Shown here piece by piece: positions 27,141-37,702 of a stretch of DNA of 64,000 bases (the first letter of the stretch is position 1; each line of letters starts with the position of its first letter). The DNA comes from Dryocola sp. LX212 (GTDB taxonomy: Bacteria; Pseudomonadota; Gammaproteobacteria; Enterobacterales; Enterobacteriaceae), in NCBI GenBank assembly GCA_041504365.1, contig CP167917.1:1116001-1180000 (forward strand), read 5' to 3'. Position numbers and translations under genes: made by a program. The notes beneath the pieces are model-generated. The model was not told the origin of the DNA, did no database searches, and saw nothing but the letters and a program-made list of their open reading frames with translations.

Positions 27141-29805
27141 ATGACTAAGCAGCAAACTTTCTTATCGCGACTTTTCGTCGTCCTGATCCTGCTTTGCGGC
27201 ACACTTTTCCCGGTTTATTCCGCACTGGCGCAAAACAATGGCGATCCACCTACTCGTGCCGACGTTCAAAGCCAGCTCTACGCTATCAACAAGCAGAAAG
27301 ACCTGACGCCGGATGAAAAGCTCCAGCAAAAAGATCTGACCGAAACCCTGGAGACGCTCGATAAAATCACGCGTATCAAACAGGAAACCGTGGCCCTGAA
27401 AACGCAGGTGGCACAGGCGCCGGAAAAACTGCGCCAGGCTACGGATGCGCTTAACTCGATCAGCACCGAGAATGACGATGTTCAGACGCGTGCGATGCTG
27501 GCTTCGCTCTCTTTACGGCAGCTGGAATCTCGCGTCTCCAGCGTGCTGGACGATCTGCAGGCCGCGCAGAACGATTTGTCGGCTTACAACAGCCAACTGG
27601 TGTCGCTGCAAAAGCAGCGGGACTACACCACTGCCCATATCAACCAGCTCGAGCACTCTTTGCAGCTTTTGCAGGAGGCGGTTAATAGCAAGCGTTTAAC
27701 ACTGACCGAAAAAAACGTGCAGGAAGCGGTAACGCCAGACGAGGCTACGAGCATCCAGAACAACCCGCTGGTGCGTCAGGAACTCGAAATCAATCATCAG
27801 CTCAGCCAGCGCTTAATCACCGCAACCGAGAACGGCAATAATCTGGTGCAGCGCAATATTCGCGTGAAAAACTGGCTCGACCGCGCTCTGCAATCCGAAC
27901 GCAATATTAACGAACAAATCTCCGTTCTGAAGGGGAGCCTGCTCCTGTCGCGCATTCTCTATCAGCAGCAGCAGACCCTACCGTCGGCGGATGAGCTCGA
28001 AGATATGACCAACCGCATCGCCGACCTGCGCCTGGAGCAGTTTGACGTTAACCAGCAGCGCGACGCGCTCTTCCAGAGCGATGTTTTCGTCGACAAGATA
28101 GAAGAAGGACATAAAGCCGAAGTGAACGACGATGTGCACGACGCGCTGCTGCAGGTTGTAGACATGCGTCGCGAACTGCTGGACCAGCTGAACAAACAGC
28201 TCGGCAACCAGCTGATGATGGCCATCAACCTGCAAATCTACCAGCAGCAGCTGGTCAGCGTGAGCACGTCGCTGCAGGCCAAGCTTACCCAGCAAATCTT
28301 CTGGGTAAACAGCAACAAGCCGATGAACTGTGAGTGGGTCAAAGCCTTCCCCGGCGCGCTGCACGCGCAGCTCAAAGGCATAAAAATTGATTTCAGCCTC
28401 AAGAAGGTGCTCGACGGGCTCTTCGTTTCGCTATTTACAGCGCTGCCGCTCCTGCTGATAGCCGGGCTTATCCGCTGGCGCTTCCGGTGGATTGACAAAA
28501 AGCTGGAGAAGCTGGCGGCGGACGTCGGCCAGCTGCGCAGCGACAGCCAGCTCAACGCCCCAAAAGCCATAGCGTTTAACCTGCTTAAAGTCCTGCCTGC
28601 GACGCTTGCCATTCTGGCCGTGGGGCTGGTTGTGCTGTTTATGCAGACCAGCAACAGCGATCTGCTGTGGAGCTTTGCCAAAGAGCTGGCGCTGTTCTGG
28701 CTGGTCTTTGGCCTCACCTGGCAGGTGCTGGGGACAAACTGCATGGCCGTTACCCATTTCAACATGCCGGAGCAGCTGACGCGTCATTATCGCCGTCAGA
28801 TTGTGCGCATCAGTCTGGCGCTGCTGCCCCTGCTCTACTGGTCAGTCGTGGGTGAGCACTCACCGCTGCACCTGATGGACGACGTGCTCGGCCAGTTCAT
28901 GATTTTCCTGAACCTGCTGCTGATTACCGCGCTGGTCATCCCGATGTGTCGCGACAACTGGCGTGACAAAGAGTCGCATACGATGCGCCTGGTGACCATG
29001 ACCGTGCTGTCCATCGTACCGATAGCGCTCTGGCCTGCTGGAAGTGCTGGTGCTTTCACGGCTCAAAATGCGTCAGGGGGCCTCCTACGCCATTACCACG
29101 ATCATGAATTACACCATCATCGTGATTGGTGCGATGACCGTCTTTGGCTCGCTGGGCGTCTCCTGGGATAAACTCCAGTGGCTGGCGGCAGCGTTATCAG
29201 TCGGCCTTGGATTTGGCCTGCAGGAGATCTTCGGAAACTTCGTCTCTGGCCTGATCATCCTCTTCGAACGTCCGGTGCGTATCGGCGATACGGTCACCAT
29301 CGGAACCTTCTCCGGCAGCGTCAGCAAAATTCGTATTCGTGCGACGACGATTACCGATTTTGACCGTAAGGAAGTGATCATCCCGAACAAAGCTTTCGTT
29401 ACGGAAAGGCTGATCAACTGGTCGCTCAGCGATACGATCACCCGCGTGGTGATCCGCCTGGGCGTGGCCTACGGCTCCGATCTGGATAAGGTAAAAGAGA
29501 TCCTACTCAAAGCCGCCCACGATCACCCGAAGGTGATGCACGATCCGGAACCGTCAGTCTTCTTTACCACCTTCGGGGCGAGCACCCTGGATCACGAGCT
29601 GCGCCTGTACGTGCGTGAGATCCGCGATCGCAGCTACACCGTGGATGAGCTAAACCGCAATATCGACAGGCTGTGCCGTGAAAACAACATCAACATTGCC
29701 TTCAACCAGCTGGAAGTGCATTTGCGTAATGAAAAGGGCGATGAGTTTACGGAAGTAAAGCGCGATACGCTTAAGCCTGCGGGCGGGGATATCACCCCCG
29801 CGTAA
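27141..29805 (+). pseudogene. mscK: mechanosensitive channel MscK, broken by two internal deletions
   Basis: The first frame (27141-29171) and second frame (to 29805) encode the two parts of MscK (KefA), the K+-regulated MscS-like channel. Relative to the roughly 1120-residue E. coli protein recalled from memory, about 70-76 residues are missing in frame at about 27606 (NSQLVSLQ runs straight into KQRDY). About 160 residues are missing near 29033, between SIVPIAL and LLEVLVLSRL, and that junction changes the frame. Total coding length is 888 codons. The signal peptide (to about residue 30) and the MscS pore and cytoplasmic domain (NYTI to the end, with GLGFGLQEIFGNFVSG) are preserved but not in one frame. 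Intact MscK is not expected. Confidence 0.85.
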
Positions 29806-29813
29806 AAGATGCG

Positions 29814-29972
29814 TCAGCGGGAAGAGGGCTCTTCCTGCTGCTTGCGCAGAAAGTCCTGGCGGACCATCTCCAGCGCGCTCAGCACGGTGGCCGCCGGGAT
29901 CTCATGCTGTTCAAGCAGCATGATCAAATCCACGGCAAGTTTCACATCATCCGGTGCGTTATCCAGGGACAT
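29814..29972 (-). CDS. rsmS: pleiotropic regulatory protein RsmS (YbaM)
   Basis: A 52-residue protein of the YbaM/RsmS family ([18 protein letters not shown]). RsmS affects secondary metabolism and virulence in Serratia and Pectobacterium; in enterics its role is unclear. The ATG at 29972 follows AAGGAAAAAG. It sits downstream of priC on the same strand, 43 bases away, and so likely shares its transcript. Confidence 0.85.
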   Translation of the reverse strand: MSLDNAPDDVKLAVDLIMLLEQHEIPAATVLSALEMVRQDFLRKQQEEPSSR

Positions 29973-30015
29973 AGTCTTTTTCCTTAGTGACCAAATTGAC
30001 GAACTGATAAAGAGT

Positions 30016-30555
30016 TTAGTTGGCGAGGCCGCGCTCGCGGCGTTCAATGGCGCGCTCTATTCGCGCGATCGCCTGTCGGCAGCGCTGTAAACGCCCTTCC
30101 TGAGCGGCAATCTCCCGCTGGAGCTGCTGCTGACCGGCAAGCGTCGTCTGGATCCCCAGCTGGCTCTCTCGGTCGCCGATCATCGCCTGCAGGCGACGCT
30201 CATAATCCTGGTGGGTCGACAGCTTTTCATACAGATTCTCTGGCGCAGGCTTCTGCGGTTCGCTGGTGCGTAATTTCCACGTTGCCAGCTCCCGCTGCAG
30301 CGCAGCAAGCTGTGCGACCAGCTTCTCTGCCAGGAAAGCAACCTGCTCCGTGCGGCCTGTTTTCACGCTAAGCTGTAGTTGAGCGAGGTTGGCCTGAGCT
30401 TCCGCGAGATAATCTTTCAGCTGGGTACTGTGAGTATTGAACAGCTGTTTATCGAAGCGGGCCTGCGAGGCGCGCTGCAAAGAAAGTGGCTCGATGGCTG
30501 CCGCCAGTTCCGCGACGCGTGCATCAAGAGCTTGTAAGAGCGAAGCGGTTTTCAC
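30016..30555 (-). CDS. priC: primosomal replication protein N'' (PriC)
   Basis: A 179-residue, largely helical protein that reloads DnaB helicase at abandoned forks with single-strand gaps. The composition (many Gln, Leu, Arg; segment [13 protein letters not shown] at the end) and position between ybaM and ybaN match E. coli PriC. Divergent from ybaN, with starts about 55 bases apart. Confidence 0.92.
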   Translation of the reverse strand: MKTASLLQALDARVAELAAAIEPLSLQRASQARFDKQLFNTHSTQLKDYLAEAQANLAQLQLSVKTGRTEQVAFLAEKLVAQLAALQRELATWKLRTSEPQKPAPENLYEKLSTHQDYERRLQAMIGDRESQLGIQTTLAGQQQLQREIAAQEGRLQRCRQAIARIERAIERRERGLAN

Positions 30556-30611
30556 AAAATGACTCTCCAGTGGCAGCGCGGTGTTCGCGCCAGTTTATTC
30601 CAGGAATGGGT

Positions 30612-30989
30612 ATGCAACGGACTATTTTAATCATCATCGGTTGGCTGGCGGTAGTCCTCGCGACGTTTGGCGTGGTGCTGCCCCTACTGCCGACCACGCC
30701 GTTTTTGCTGCTGGCGGCCTGGTGCTTTGCCCGCTCGTCGCCCAGGTTTCACCACTGGCTGCTTTATCGCTCATGGTTCGGCGGCTATCTGCGCCACTGG
30801 CATAAGCATCGGGCTATGCCGCCGGGGGCAAAACCCAAGGCCATGATATTTATCGTGATAACCTTTGGCGTCTCTCTTTATCTGGTCAACATTCTTTGGG
30901 TGCGGCTATTCTTGCTGCTGATGCTGTGCGCGCTGCTCATCTTCATGTGGCGCATGCCGGTAGTTGACGAAAAGCAACAAAAACCCTGA
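30612..30989 (+). CDS. ybaN: DUF454 inner membrane protein YbaN
   Basis: A 125-residue protein of the DUF454 family, the E. coli length from the ATG at 30612 (MQRTILIIIGWLAVVLATFG), six bases after AGGA. It has hydrophobic segments at about 3-40 and 80-115 around the conserved LPTTPFLLLAAWCFARSSPRFH block. Function unknown. Confidence 0.9.
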   Translation: MQRTILIIIGWLAVVLATFGVVLPLLPTTPFLLLAAWCFARSSPRFHHWLLYRSWFGGYLRHWHKHRAMPPGAKPKAMIFIVITFGVSLYLVNILWVRLFLLLMLCALLIFMWRMPVVDEKQQKP

Positions 30990-31138
30990 ACCGCGCTTGC
31001 GGGAGTTGCAAATGTGCGCGCCAGCCAGTAAATTCGACCGTTTTCGAGCACGGGTGCGGCTGGTTAAATTTTGGGCTGCGGTTCAATCTTAACCTACAAC
31101 GCGCTCGGTGAGTTTCATGTTTTTAGCAGGCATTAATT

Positions 31139-31690
31139 ATGACCGCGACCGCGCAGCAGCTTGAGTATCTGAAAAATAGCATCAAAAGTATCCCTGATTA
31201 CCCAAAGCCGGGGATCCTGTTCCGTGACGTTACCAGCTTGCTGGAAGATCCGAAAGCATACGCCCTCAGCATTGAACTGCTGGTAGCGCGCTTTAAAGAC
31301 GCCGGCATCACTAAAGTGGTGGGTACCGAAGCACGTGGTTTCTTGTTTGGCGCACCTGTTGCGTTAGCACTTGGCGTTGGTTTTGTACCGGTGCGCAAAC
31401 CGCGGAAACTGCCACGCGAAACCATTGCTGAGAGCTACGAGCTGGAATACGGCGCCGATCAGCTCGAGATCCACGTCGATGCGATCCAGCCGGGCGATAA
31501 AGTGCTGGTGGTGGACGATCTGCTGGCAACCGGCGGCACCATCGAAGCAACGGTTAAGCTTATCCGCCGCCTGGGTGGCGACGTGACCGACGCGGCCTTT
31601 ATCATCAACCTGTTTGATATCGGCGGCGAGCAGCGCCTTGAGAAAATGGGCGTTAACAGCTACTGCCTCGTCCCTTTCCCGGGTCACTGA
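31139..31690 (+). CDS. apt: adenine phosphoribosyltransferase
   Basis: Apt salvages adenine: adenine plus PRPP gives AMP plus pyrophosphate. The 183 residues match the family. The PRPP-binding loop is [16 protein letters not shown] (about 122-137), and the flexible catalytic loop is near residue 90 ([14 protein letters not shown]). Directly upstream of dnaX as in E. coli. Confidence 0.97.
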   Translation: MTATAQQLEYLKNSIKSIPDYPKPGILFRDVTSLLEDPKAYALSIELLVARFKDAGITKVVGTEARGFLFGAPVALALGVGFVPVRKPRKLPRETIAESYELEYGADQLEIHVDAIQPGDKVLVVDDLLATGGTIEATVKLIRRLGGDVTDAAFIINLFDIGGEQRLEKMGVNSYCLVPFPGH

Positions 31691-31839
31691 GTCCTGAAAA
31701 AACGGAGGATGGTGCCTTCGCTTATCCATCTCACGGCTCCGCATCCCGCAGCATACAGGCCTCGCCCACCGGGTGGGGCTTATGTTAGCATTACCCCCTC
31801 ACATTCACCTTTCCCGCGATCAAAGAAGCCAATCTGAGA

Positions 31840-33762
31840 ATGAGCTACCAGGTCTTAGCCCGCAAATGGCGCCCACAAACTTTTGCTGATGTTGTCGGCC
31901 AGCAACACGTGCTGACCGCGCTGGCTAATGGTTTGTCGCTGGGCCGTATCCACCATGCTTACCTTTTCTCCGGAACGCGCGGCGTGGGGAAAACCTCCAT
32001 TGCCCGACTGCTGGCGAAAGGACTGAACTGTGAAACCGGTATTACCGCCACGCCCTGCGGCGTGTGTGATAACTGCCGCGAAATCGAACAGGGGCGCTTT
32101 GTCGATCTGATAGAAATCGATGCCGCCTCACGCACCAAGGTAGAAGATACCCGTGACCTGCTGGACAACGTTCAGTACGCACCGGCGCGCGGCCGCTTCA
32201 AGGTCTATCTTATCGATGAAGTGCACATGCTCTCCCGACACAGCTTTAACGCGCTGTTGAAAACGCTGGAAGAGCCGCCTGCACACGTCAAATTCCTGCT
32301 GGCGACGACGGATCCACAGAAGCTCCCAGTCACCATTCTTTCCCGCTGCCTGCAGTTCCACCTCAAAGCGCTGGACGTCGAACAGATCCGCCATCAGCTT
32401 GAGCATGTGCTCGGGGAAGAGAAAATCACCAGCGAACCGCGAGCGCTGCAGCTGCTGGCACGCGCCGCAGACGGCAGCCTGCGAGACGCGCTAAGCCTCA
32501 CCGATCAGGCGATTGCCAGCGGTGACGGGCAGGTGACCACCACTGCGGTAAGCACCATGCTGGGCACGCTCGACGACGACCAGGCGCTGTCGCTGATTGA
32601 GGCGATGGTGGGTGCCGACGGCGAACGCGTGATGGCGCTACTCAATGACGCCGCCGCCCGCGGCGTGGAGTGGGAAGCCTTATTAGTTGAAATGCTCGGT
32701 CTGCTGCACCGCGTGGCAATGGTGCAACTCTCGCCAACGGCCCTGGGCAGCGACATGGCGGCCATTGAACAGCGCATGCGTGAGCTGGCCCGTACTATTC
32801 CGCCTGCGGAAGTTCAGCTCTATTACCAGACGCTGCTGATGGGCCGCAAAGAGCTGCCGTGGGCGCCGGACCGCCGCATGGGCATCGAAATGACGCTGCT
32901 GCGTGCGCTGGCGTTCCATCCGCGCAAACCGATGCCGGAGCCTGAACAGCCTCGTACAGTAGCGAGCATACCGGTTGTTAATCCGGGGTCTCCACCTCCG
33001 AGACAGCAGGCCGCGCCGCCACCGGTGCAAAGCGATGCCCCGCTGCCGGATGCCACCAGCCAGATACTGCAGGCGCGAACACAGTTAATGCGCCAGCAGG
33101 GAGCCCAAAAAGCAAAAAAGAATGAGCCGGCGGCGCCAAATTCAGCGCGGCCGGCAAAAAACACCGCGCTGGAGCGCCTTGCATCGGTTACCGAGCGGGT
33201 ACAATCCCGCGCCACGGCTATAGTTGAAGAGAAGCCGGAAGCTAAACCTGAAGCGTATCGCTGGAAGTCGCAAAACGTCGCTGATGAAGTTGTTGAGCCC
33301 GTAGCGACGCCGAAGGCGCTCAAGCGAGCGTTGGAACATGAAAAGACCCCTGAGCTTGCTGCAAAGCTCGCCCAGGAGGCCATTGAACGTGACGCCTGGG
33401 CAGCTGAAATCAACCAGCTGGTGCTGCCGAAACTGGTGCAGCAGCTGGCGCTGAACGCCTGGAAAGAGCAGGATGGCCCGCGGGTGTGCTTGCATCTGCG
33501 GGCCAGCCAGCGTCATCTTAATTCCCCGTCCGCGCAGAAGGCGCTGACGGACGCGCTGAGCGCCCACGCTGGCGAAACTGTTGAACTGACTATTATTGAA
33601 GATGATAATCAGGCGCAGCGAACGCCGCTGGAATGGCGTCAGGCCATCTACGAAGAGAAGCTGGCGCAGGCGAAAGAGTCTATGAGTGCGGATAACAACA
33701 TCCAGACGCTGCGTCGTTTCTTCGACGCGGAGCTTGATGAAGACAGCATTCGTCCAATTTGA
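31840..33762 (+). CDS. dnaX: DNA polymerase III tau/gamma subunit DnaX
   Basis: DnaX is the clamp-loader ATPase (gamma) and replisome organiser (tau). The 640-residue tau has Walker A GTRGVGKTS (45-53), the zinc-binding cysteines C64, C73, C76 and C79, and Walker B LIDEVHML. A programmed -1 frameshift at A-AAA-AAG (33114-33120) makes the shorter gamma of 428 residues. Tau has the extra C-terminal domains binding DnaB and the polymerase core. Upstream of ybaB in an operon. Confidence 0.97.
   Translation: MSYQVLARKWRPQTFADVVGQQHVLTALANGLSLGRIHHAYLFSGTRGVGKTSIARLLAKGLNCETGITATPCGVCDNCREIEQGRFVDLIEIDAASRTKVEDTRDLLDNVQYAPARGRFKVYLIDEVHMLSRHSFNALLKTLEEPPAHVKFLLATTDPQKLPVTILSRCLQFHLKALDVEQIRHQLEHVLGEEKITSEPRALQLLARAADGSLRDALSLTDQAIASGDGQVTTTAVSTMLGTLDDDQALSLIEAMVGADGERVMALLNDAAARGVEWEALLVEMLGLLHRVAMVQLSPTALGSDMAAIEQRMRELARTIPPAEVQLYYQTLLMGRKELPWAPDRRMGIEMTLLRALAFHPRKPMPEPEQPRTVASIPVVNPGSPPPRQQAAPPPVQSDAPLPDATSQILQARTQLMRQQGAQKAKKNEPAAPNSARPAKNTALERLASVTERVQSRATAIVEEKPEAKPEAYRWKSQNVADEVVEPVATPKALKRALEHEKTPELAAKLAQEAIERDAWAAEINQLVLPKLVQQLALNAWKEQDGPRVCLHLRASQRHLNSPSAQKALTDALSAHAGETVELTIIEDDNQAQRTPLEWRQAIYEEKLAQAKESMSADNNIQTLRRFFDAELDEDSIRPI
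33098..33155 (+). promoter_or_regulatory. dnaX programmed -1 frameshift signal
   Basis: All three elements of the known signal are present: an internal Shine-Dalgarno-like AGGGAG (33098-33103), the slippery heptamer A-AAA-AAG (33114-33120), and a stem formed by GCCGGC (33126-33131) with GCCGGC (33150-33155). After slipping, the ribosome reads GAA then TGA (33123-33125). Gamma therefore ends in Glu, as in E. coli. Confidence 0.92.
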
Positions 33763-33850
33763 CAGGTCCGGCGCGTCCGGCCTGTTGTAAACCCTGATAG
33801 CCGCTAACCGCGTTGTGCGCGTCGGCGGCCCGAGCGAAAGAGAGAAGATT

Positions 33851-34183
33851 ATGTTTGGAAAAGGCGGTGGTCTGGGTAACCTGATGAAACAGGCCCAGCA
33901 GATGCAGGAAAAAATGGCCCAGGCTCAGGAAGAGATCGCTCAGATGGAAGTCACCGGTGAATCCGGCGCGGGTCTGGTTAAGGTGACCATCAACGGTGCG
34001 CACAACTGCCGCCGCGTGGAAATCGACCCAAGCCTGATGGAAGACGACAAAGAGATGGTTGAAGACCTGGTTGCTGCGGCCTTCAACGATGCGGCCCGTC
34101 GTATCGGCGAAGCGCAGAAAGAGAAAATGGCCGGCGTCTCCAGCGGTATGCAGTTGCCGCCAGGCTTCAAAATGCCGTTCTGA
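33851..34183 (+). CDS. ybaB: nucleoid-associated protein YbaB (EbfC)
   Basis: A 110-residue dimeric DNA-binding protein of the YbaB/EbfC family, starting [17 protein letters not shown]. It is normally encoded between dnaX and recR in one operon. Here dnaX is 89 bases upstream, but recR is 2.8 kb downstream, separated by a LysR/pirin/isochorismatase cassette. Confidence 0.95.
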   Translation: MFGKGGGLGNLMKQAQQMQEKMAQAQEEIAQMEVTGESGAGLVKVTINGAHNCRRVEIDPSLMEDDKEMVEDLVAAAFNDAARRIGEAQKEKMAGVSSGMQLPPGFKMPF

Positions 34184-34227
34184 TGACCAGTGGATGACGC
34201 ACTGCTTTCCGCCCTACGGTTGGTTAC

Positions 34228-34256
34228 GTAGGTCGGATAAGCGCAGCGTCATCCGA
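34228..34256. repeat. REP (palindromic unit)
   Basis: GTAGGTCGGATAAGCGCAGC followed by GTCATCCGA, the same sequence as at 1788. It lies exactly at the left edge of the segment inserted between ybaB and recR. Confidence 0.85.
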
Positions 34257-34270
34257 AAAAACGTCCTGAA

Positions 34271-35176
34271 TTACTCCTCTTCAAACCCCGCGTAGCTCTC
34301 CACCAGAAAATCAATTAGCGCCCTGACCGCCGGTAACTGACCGCGCCGGGAAGGAAACACCACGTGAATAATCTCCCGCCTTGCCCGCCAGTCCGGCAGC
34401 AGGTGCACCAGCTTACCCGCCGCTATATGCTCGTTTAACATCAGCTTTGGCAGCTGCACTATTCCCACACCGGCGACCGCCGCGCTGCGCAGCGCGATCA
34501 TATCTGTGGTAATAAACCTTGGCGTGTGATGAAGAATGACTTCCTGCTGATTTGGGCCATACAGGCACCAGCGGTAAACCTGCTGGGGCTTGCTTAAGGC
34601 GAGGCTCGGCCAGTGTTGCAAATCTGCCGGGGAATCAGGCTGTCCGAGTCGCGCCAGCAGCTCCGGGCTTGCCACCAGGCACATCCCTCTGTCAGCAAGC
34701 TTGCGCATCACCAGCTCGCTGTCTTCGAGCGGCAGGGGGCGTACGCGAATGGCCAAATCCACGTTTTCATTCAGCACATCCACCTGACGATTCGTCTCTT
34801 CCAGCTGCACGGTCACCTGCGGGTAGCGCGCCATAAAGCGCGCCAGCATCTCGCCCACGTGGACGTGAAGCAGGGTGATGGGGCACGCCAGACGAATCAG
34901 GCCGCGTGGCTCCGACCGCAGCGTGTCAATCGCCTCCTGAGCCGCCTCCGCCTCGATCATCATCGCTTTACAGTGGCGATAAAAAATCTGCCCCGCTTCG
35001 GTGACCGTAAAGCTGCGGGTCGATCGCTGGATTAAACGCGTTTCCAGCCTCTCTTCCAGCAGCGCAATGCGCCGGCTAAGGCGCGATTTCGGAATGCCAA
35101 TGGCCCGGCTGGCGGGCGAAAAGCCACCGTGATCAACCACCTGCACGAAATACCAAAGATCGTTTAAATCCTGCAT
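34271..35176 (-). CDS. LysR-family transcriptional regulator
   Basis: A 301-residue LysR-type regulator. Its N-terminal winged helix (about residues 5-62, GGFSPASRAIGIPKSRLSRRIA) is followed by a periplasmic-binding-protein-like effector domain. Start 35176 (MQDLNDLWYFV) is the family-typical one; 35209 adds 11 residues. It is divergent from the pirin gene 108 bases away, so it most likely controls the pirin gene, and possibly the isochorismatase gene. The ligand is unknown. Confidence 0.88.
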   Translation of the reverse strand: MQDLNDLWYFVQVVDHGGFSPASRAIGIPKSRLSRRIALLEERLETRLIQRSTRSFTVTEAGQIFYRHCKAMMIEAEAAQEAIDTLRSEPRGLIRLACPITLLHVHVGEMLARFMARYPQVTVQLEETNRQVDVLNENVDLAIRVRPLPLEDSELVMRKLADRGMCLVASPELLARLGQPDSPADLQHWPSLALSKPQQVYRWCLYGPNQQEVILHHTPRFITTDMIALRSAAVAGVGIVQLPKLMLNEHIAAGKLVHLLPDWRARREIIHVVFPSRRGQLPAVRALIDFLVESYAGFEEE

Positions 35177-35284
35177 CTTATTGTCCTGTTTATAGAACGC
35201 TGATTCCATTTTTCCAGTCTACCGGACCTGGTGTCTTGTGAGTAAGCTTTATCCATCAGATACAGCATTCACTGGAGAGAAAAA

Positions 35285-36154
35285 ATGAAATCGATTCTTG
35301 GCGTCTATTCCGCCCCGGCTTCCCATTGGGTTGGCGACGGCTTCCCGGTTCGTTCGCTGTTCTCTTATGCCAAATTCGAGAAGCAGCTCAGCCCGTTCCT
35401 GCTGCTGGATTACGCAGGCCCGGCAGATTTCAAGCCGAGCAACAAAGGGCAGCGCGGCGTGGATCAGCACCCGCATCGCGGCTTCGAGACGGTAACCATC
35501 GTCTATAAAGGCGAAGTGGCACACCGGGATTCAACCGGCAGCGGCGGGGTCATCGGTCCGGGCGATGTACAGTGGATGACCGCCGGCAGCGGCATTCTGC
35601 ACGAAGAGTTCCACTCTCCGGCGTTCAGCGAGAAGGGCGGAACCCTGGAAATGGTGCAGCTTTGGGTGAACCTGCCTGCGAAGGACAAAAACGCGCCCGC
35701 TGGCTATCAGTCCATTACGGATGCGGATATTCCAGTGGTGACGTTGCCCGACGGTGCCGGTGTGGCACGGATCATCGCCGGTGAAATGGACGGGCAGAAA
35801 GGCCCGGCAAGAACCTTCTCGCCGATGCGTATTCTCGACCTGCATCTGAGCGCCCACGGCGTTACGCAGCTAACCCTGCCGGATGGCTGGAACACGGCGC
35901 TGGTGGTGCTGAAAGGCACCGTACAGGTTAACGGCCAGGAAGTGGTGCGTGAAGCACAGCTGGTGGTGCTGGATGCCAAAGGCGAAGGCGTAACAATTGA
36001 AGCCAACAATGATGCCGTGGTTCTGGTGCTGAGCGGCGAGCCGCTCAACGAGCCGGTGGTGGGTCACGGTCCGTTCGTGATGAACAGCCGTGAAGAAATT
36101 AACCAGGCTATTGATGACTTCAACCAGGGCCGCTTCGGCCAGTCCATTGCTTAA
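35285..36154 (+). CDS. pirin-family bicupin protein
   Basis: A 289-residue pirin. The N-terminal cupin holds the four metal ligands H62, H64, H106 and E108 (HPHRGFETV and ILHEEFH), as in quercetinase-active YhhW-like pirins, and the C-terminal half is the second, metal-free cupin. The enzymatic substrate is unproven; some pirins cleave quercetin. It is divergent from a LysR gene, and a terminator-like hairpin separates it from the isochorismatase gene. Confidence 0.9.
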   Translation: MKSILGVYSAPASHWVGDGFPVRSLFSYAKFEKQLSPFLLLDYAGPADFKPSNKGQRGVDQHPHRGFETVTIVYKGEVAHRDSTGSGGVIGPGDVQWMTAGSGILHEEFHSPAFSEKGGTLEMVQLWVNLPAKDKNAPAGYQSITDADIPVVTLPDGAGVARIIAGEMDGQKGPARTFSPMRILDLHLSAHGVTQLTLPDGWNTALVVLKGTVQVNGQEVVREAQLVVLDAKGEGVTIEANNDAVVLVLSGEPLNEPVVGHGPFVMNSREEINQAIDDFNQGRFGQSIA

Positions 36155-36160
36155 CCCATA

Positions 36161-36190
36161 ACGGCTATCGCCCGATAGCCGTTTCTTTTT
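36161..36190 (+). terminator. terminator-like hairpin after the pirin gene
   Basis: ACGGCTATCG (36161-36170), CC, CGATAGCCGT (36173-36182), then TTTCTTTTT. A perfect 10-bp stem. It lies 18 bases before the next start codon, so read-through or attenuation may set isochorismatase-family gene expression. Confidence 0.85.
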
Positions 36191-36207
36191 ACGAAAGGAT
36201 AAATACT

Positions 36208-36885
36208 ATGATGCCTGCAAACTTTAACGGTCAGATCCCTACTATCGACGCTAACGATGCGGTAATGCTGCTTATTGACCACCAGAGCGGGTTGTTCCAG
36301 CTGGTGCACGATATGCCGATGCCAACGTTACGCACCCACGCAACCGTCCTCGCAAAAATTGCGACGCTTGCCAACATTCCGGTTATCACGACGGCCTCCG
36401 TGCCACAGGGCCCGAACGGCCCGCTGATCCCGGAAATTCATCAGTATGCCCCTCACGCCCAGTACGTTCCCCGCAAAGGCGAAATCAACGCCTGGGACAA
36501 CCCGGATTTCGTCGCGGCGGTGAAAGCAACCGGGCGCAAAACGTTAATCATCGCGGGTACGGTGACCAGCGTCTGCATGGCCTTCCCGGCGATAAGCGCG
36601 GTGGCGGAAGGTTTTAAAGTCTTCGCCGTGATTGACGCCTCCGGCACTTACTCGAAAATGGCTCAGGAAGTTACCCTTGCGCGTATAGTCCAGGCAGGCG
36701 TAGTGCCAATGGATACCGCAGCCGTCGTAGCGGAGATTCAGCACACCTGGAACCGTGACGATGCGATGGAGTGGGCAAACCTGTGGGGCGGCGTCTTTAT
36801 CGAGTACGGCCTGTTGATGGAAAGCTACCAGAAAGCGCAGGACGTGGTGACCAATCAGGAGCAGCTCGATTCACAGCGCGGCTGA
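36208..36885 (+). CDS. isochorismatase-family cysteine hydrolase (YcaC-like)
   Basis: A 225-residue hydrolase with the family's catalytic triad visible: D24 (LLIDHQSGL), K90 (PRKGEINAW) and C123 (TVTSVCMAF) with the cis-peptide region GTVTS. It resembles YcaC of E. coli, whose substrate is not known. It carries its own AAAGGA ribosome site and follows the pirin gene across a hairpin; both could be read from the LysR-controlled promoter. Confidence 0.88.
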   Translation: MMPANFNGQIPTIDANDAVMLLIDHQSGLFQLVHDMPMPTLRTHATVLAKIATLANIPVITTASVPQGPNGPLIPEIHQYAPHAQYVPRKGEINAWDNPDFVAAVKATGRKTLIIAGTVTSVCMAFPAISAVAEGFKVFAVIDASGTYSKMAQEVTLARIVQAGVVPMDTAAVVAEIQHTWNRDDAMEWANLWGGVFIEYGLLMESYQKAQDVVTNQEQLDSQRG

Positions 36886-36890
36886 TTTTA

Positions 36891-36931
36891 TCCCCCTGTG
36901 CGAGCCGTCGCGCAGGGGGAATATCTTTTTC
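36891..36931 (+). terminator. terminator before recR
   Basis: TCCCCCTGTGCG (36891-36902) pairs with CGCGCAGGGGGA (36909-36920, one wobble), followed by ATATCTTTTT. It would isolate recR from the upstream cassette, meaning recR needs its own promoter here. Confidence 0.8.
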
Positions 36932-36992
36932 TATACCCGCCCGCGGCGCTAATGTTAGGCTATGCCCCACTGTTTTTTTAGAAGCCTGAGCG

Positions 36993-37598
36993 ATGCAAAC
37001 CAGTCCTTTACTCACTGCCCTTATGGAATCCCTGCGCTGCCTGCCGGGCGTTGGCCCTAAGTCCGCCCAGCGCATGGCTTTTGCCCTGCTGCAGCGCGAC
37101 CGCAGCGGCGGCATGCGTCTTGCCCAGGCGCTGACCCGCGCCATGTCTGAAATTGGCCACTGTGCGGATTGCCGTACTTTCACCGAACAGGAAGTTTGCG
37201 CCATCTGCAACAATCCTCGTCGGCAGGAAAACGGTCAGATTTGCGTGGTGGAAACCCCGGCGGATATCCACGCCATCGAAGCTACCGGGCAGTTCTCCGG
37301 CCGCTATTTCGTCCTGATGGGGCACCTTTCGCCGCTCGACGGTATCGGCCCGGCTGACATTGGCCTGGAGCGTCTGGAAGAGCGCTTAGCCAACGAAAGT
37401 ATCAAAGAGATTATCCTCGCCACTAACCCGACGGTGGAAGGCGAAGCCACGGCGAACTATATCGGCGAACTGTGCGGTCAGTACGGCGTGGATGCCAGCC
37501 GCATTGCCCACGGCGTGCCGGTCGGCGGCGAGCTGGAAATGGTAGACGGCACCACGCTGTCCCACTCTTTGGCCGGTCGCCACAAGATTACTTTCTGA
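36993..37598 (+). CDS. recR: recombination mediator RecR
   Basis: RecR works with RecF and RecO to load RecA on gapped DNA. The 201 residues include a helix-hairpin-helix ([17 protein letters not shown]), a C4 zinc finger (C57, C60, C69, C72), and a Toprim domain (about 80-175). Normally downstream of dnaX-ybaB in one operon; here split from them by three genes and a terminator. Confidence 0.96.
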   Translation: MQTSPLLTALMESLRCLPGVGPKSAQRMAFALLQRDRSGGMRLAQALTRAMSEIGHCADCRTFTEQEVCAICNNPRRQENGQICVVETPADIHAIEATGQFSGRYFVLMGHLSPLDGIGPADIGLERLEERLANESIKEIILATNPTVEGEATANYIGELCGQYGVDASRIAHGVPVGGELEMVDGTTLSHSLAGRHKITF

Positions 37599-37702
37599 GC
37601 AAACGCGGGAGGATCCTCTTCTTCCCGCTTGAAAATCTCCTCCGCTATCCCCATTTCACAATCAACGTTTTCATCACCCTGTTTGATTTTGTTGAGGTAT
37701 CA

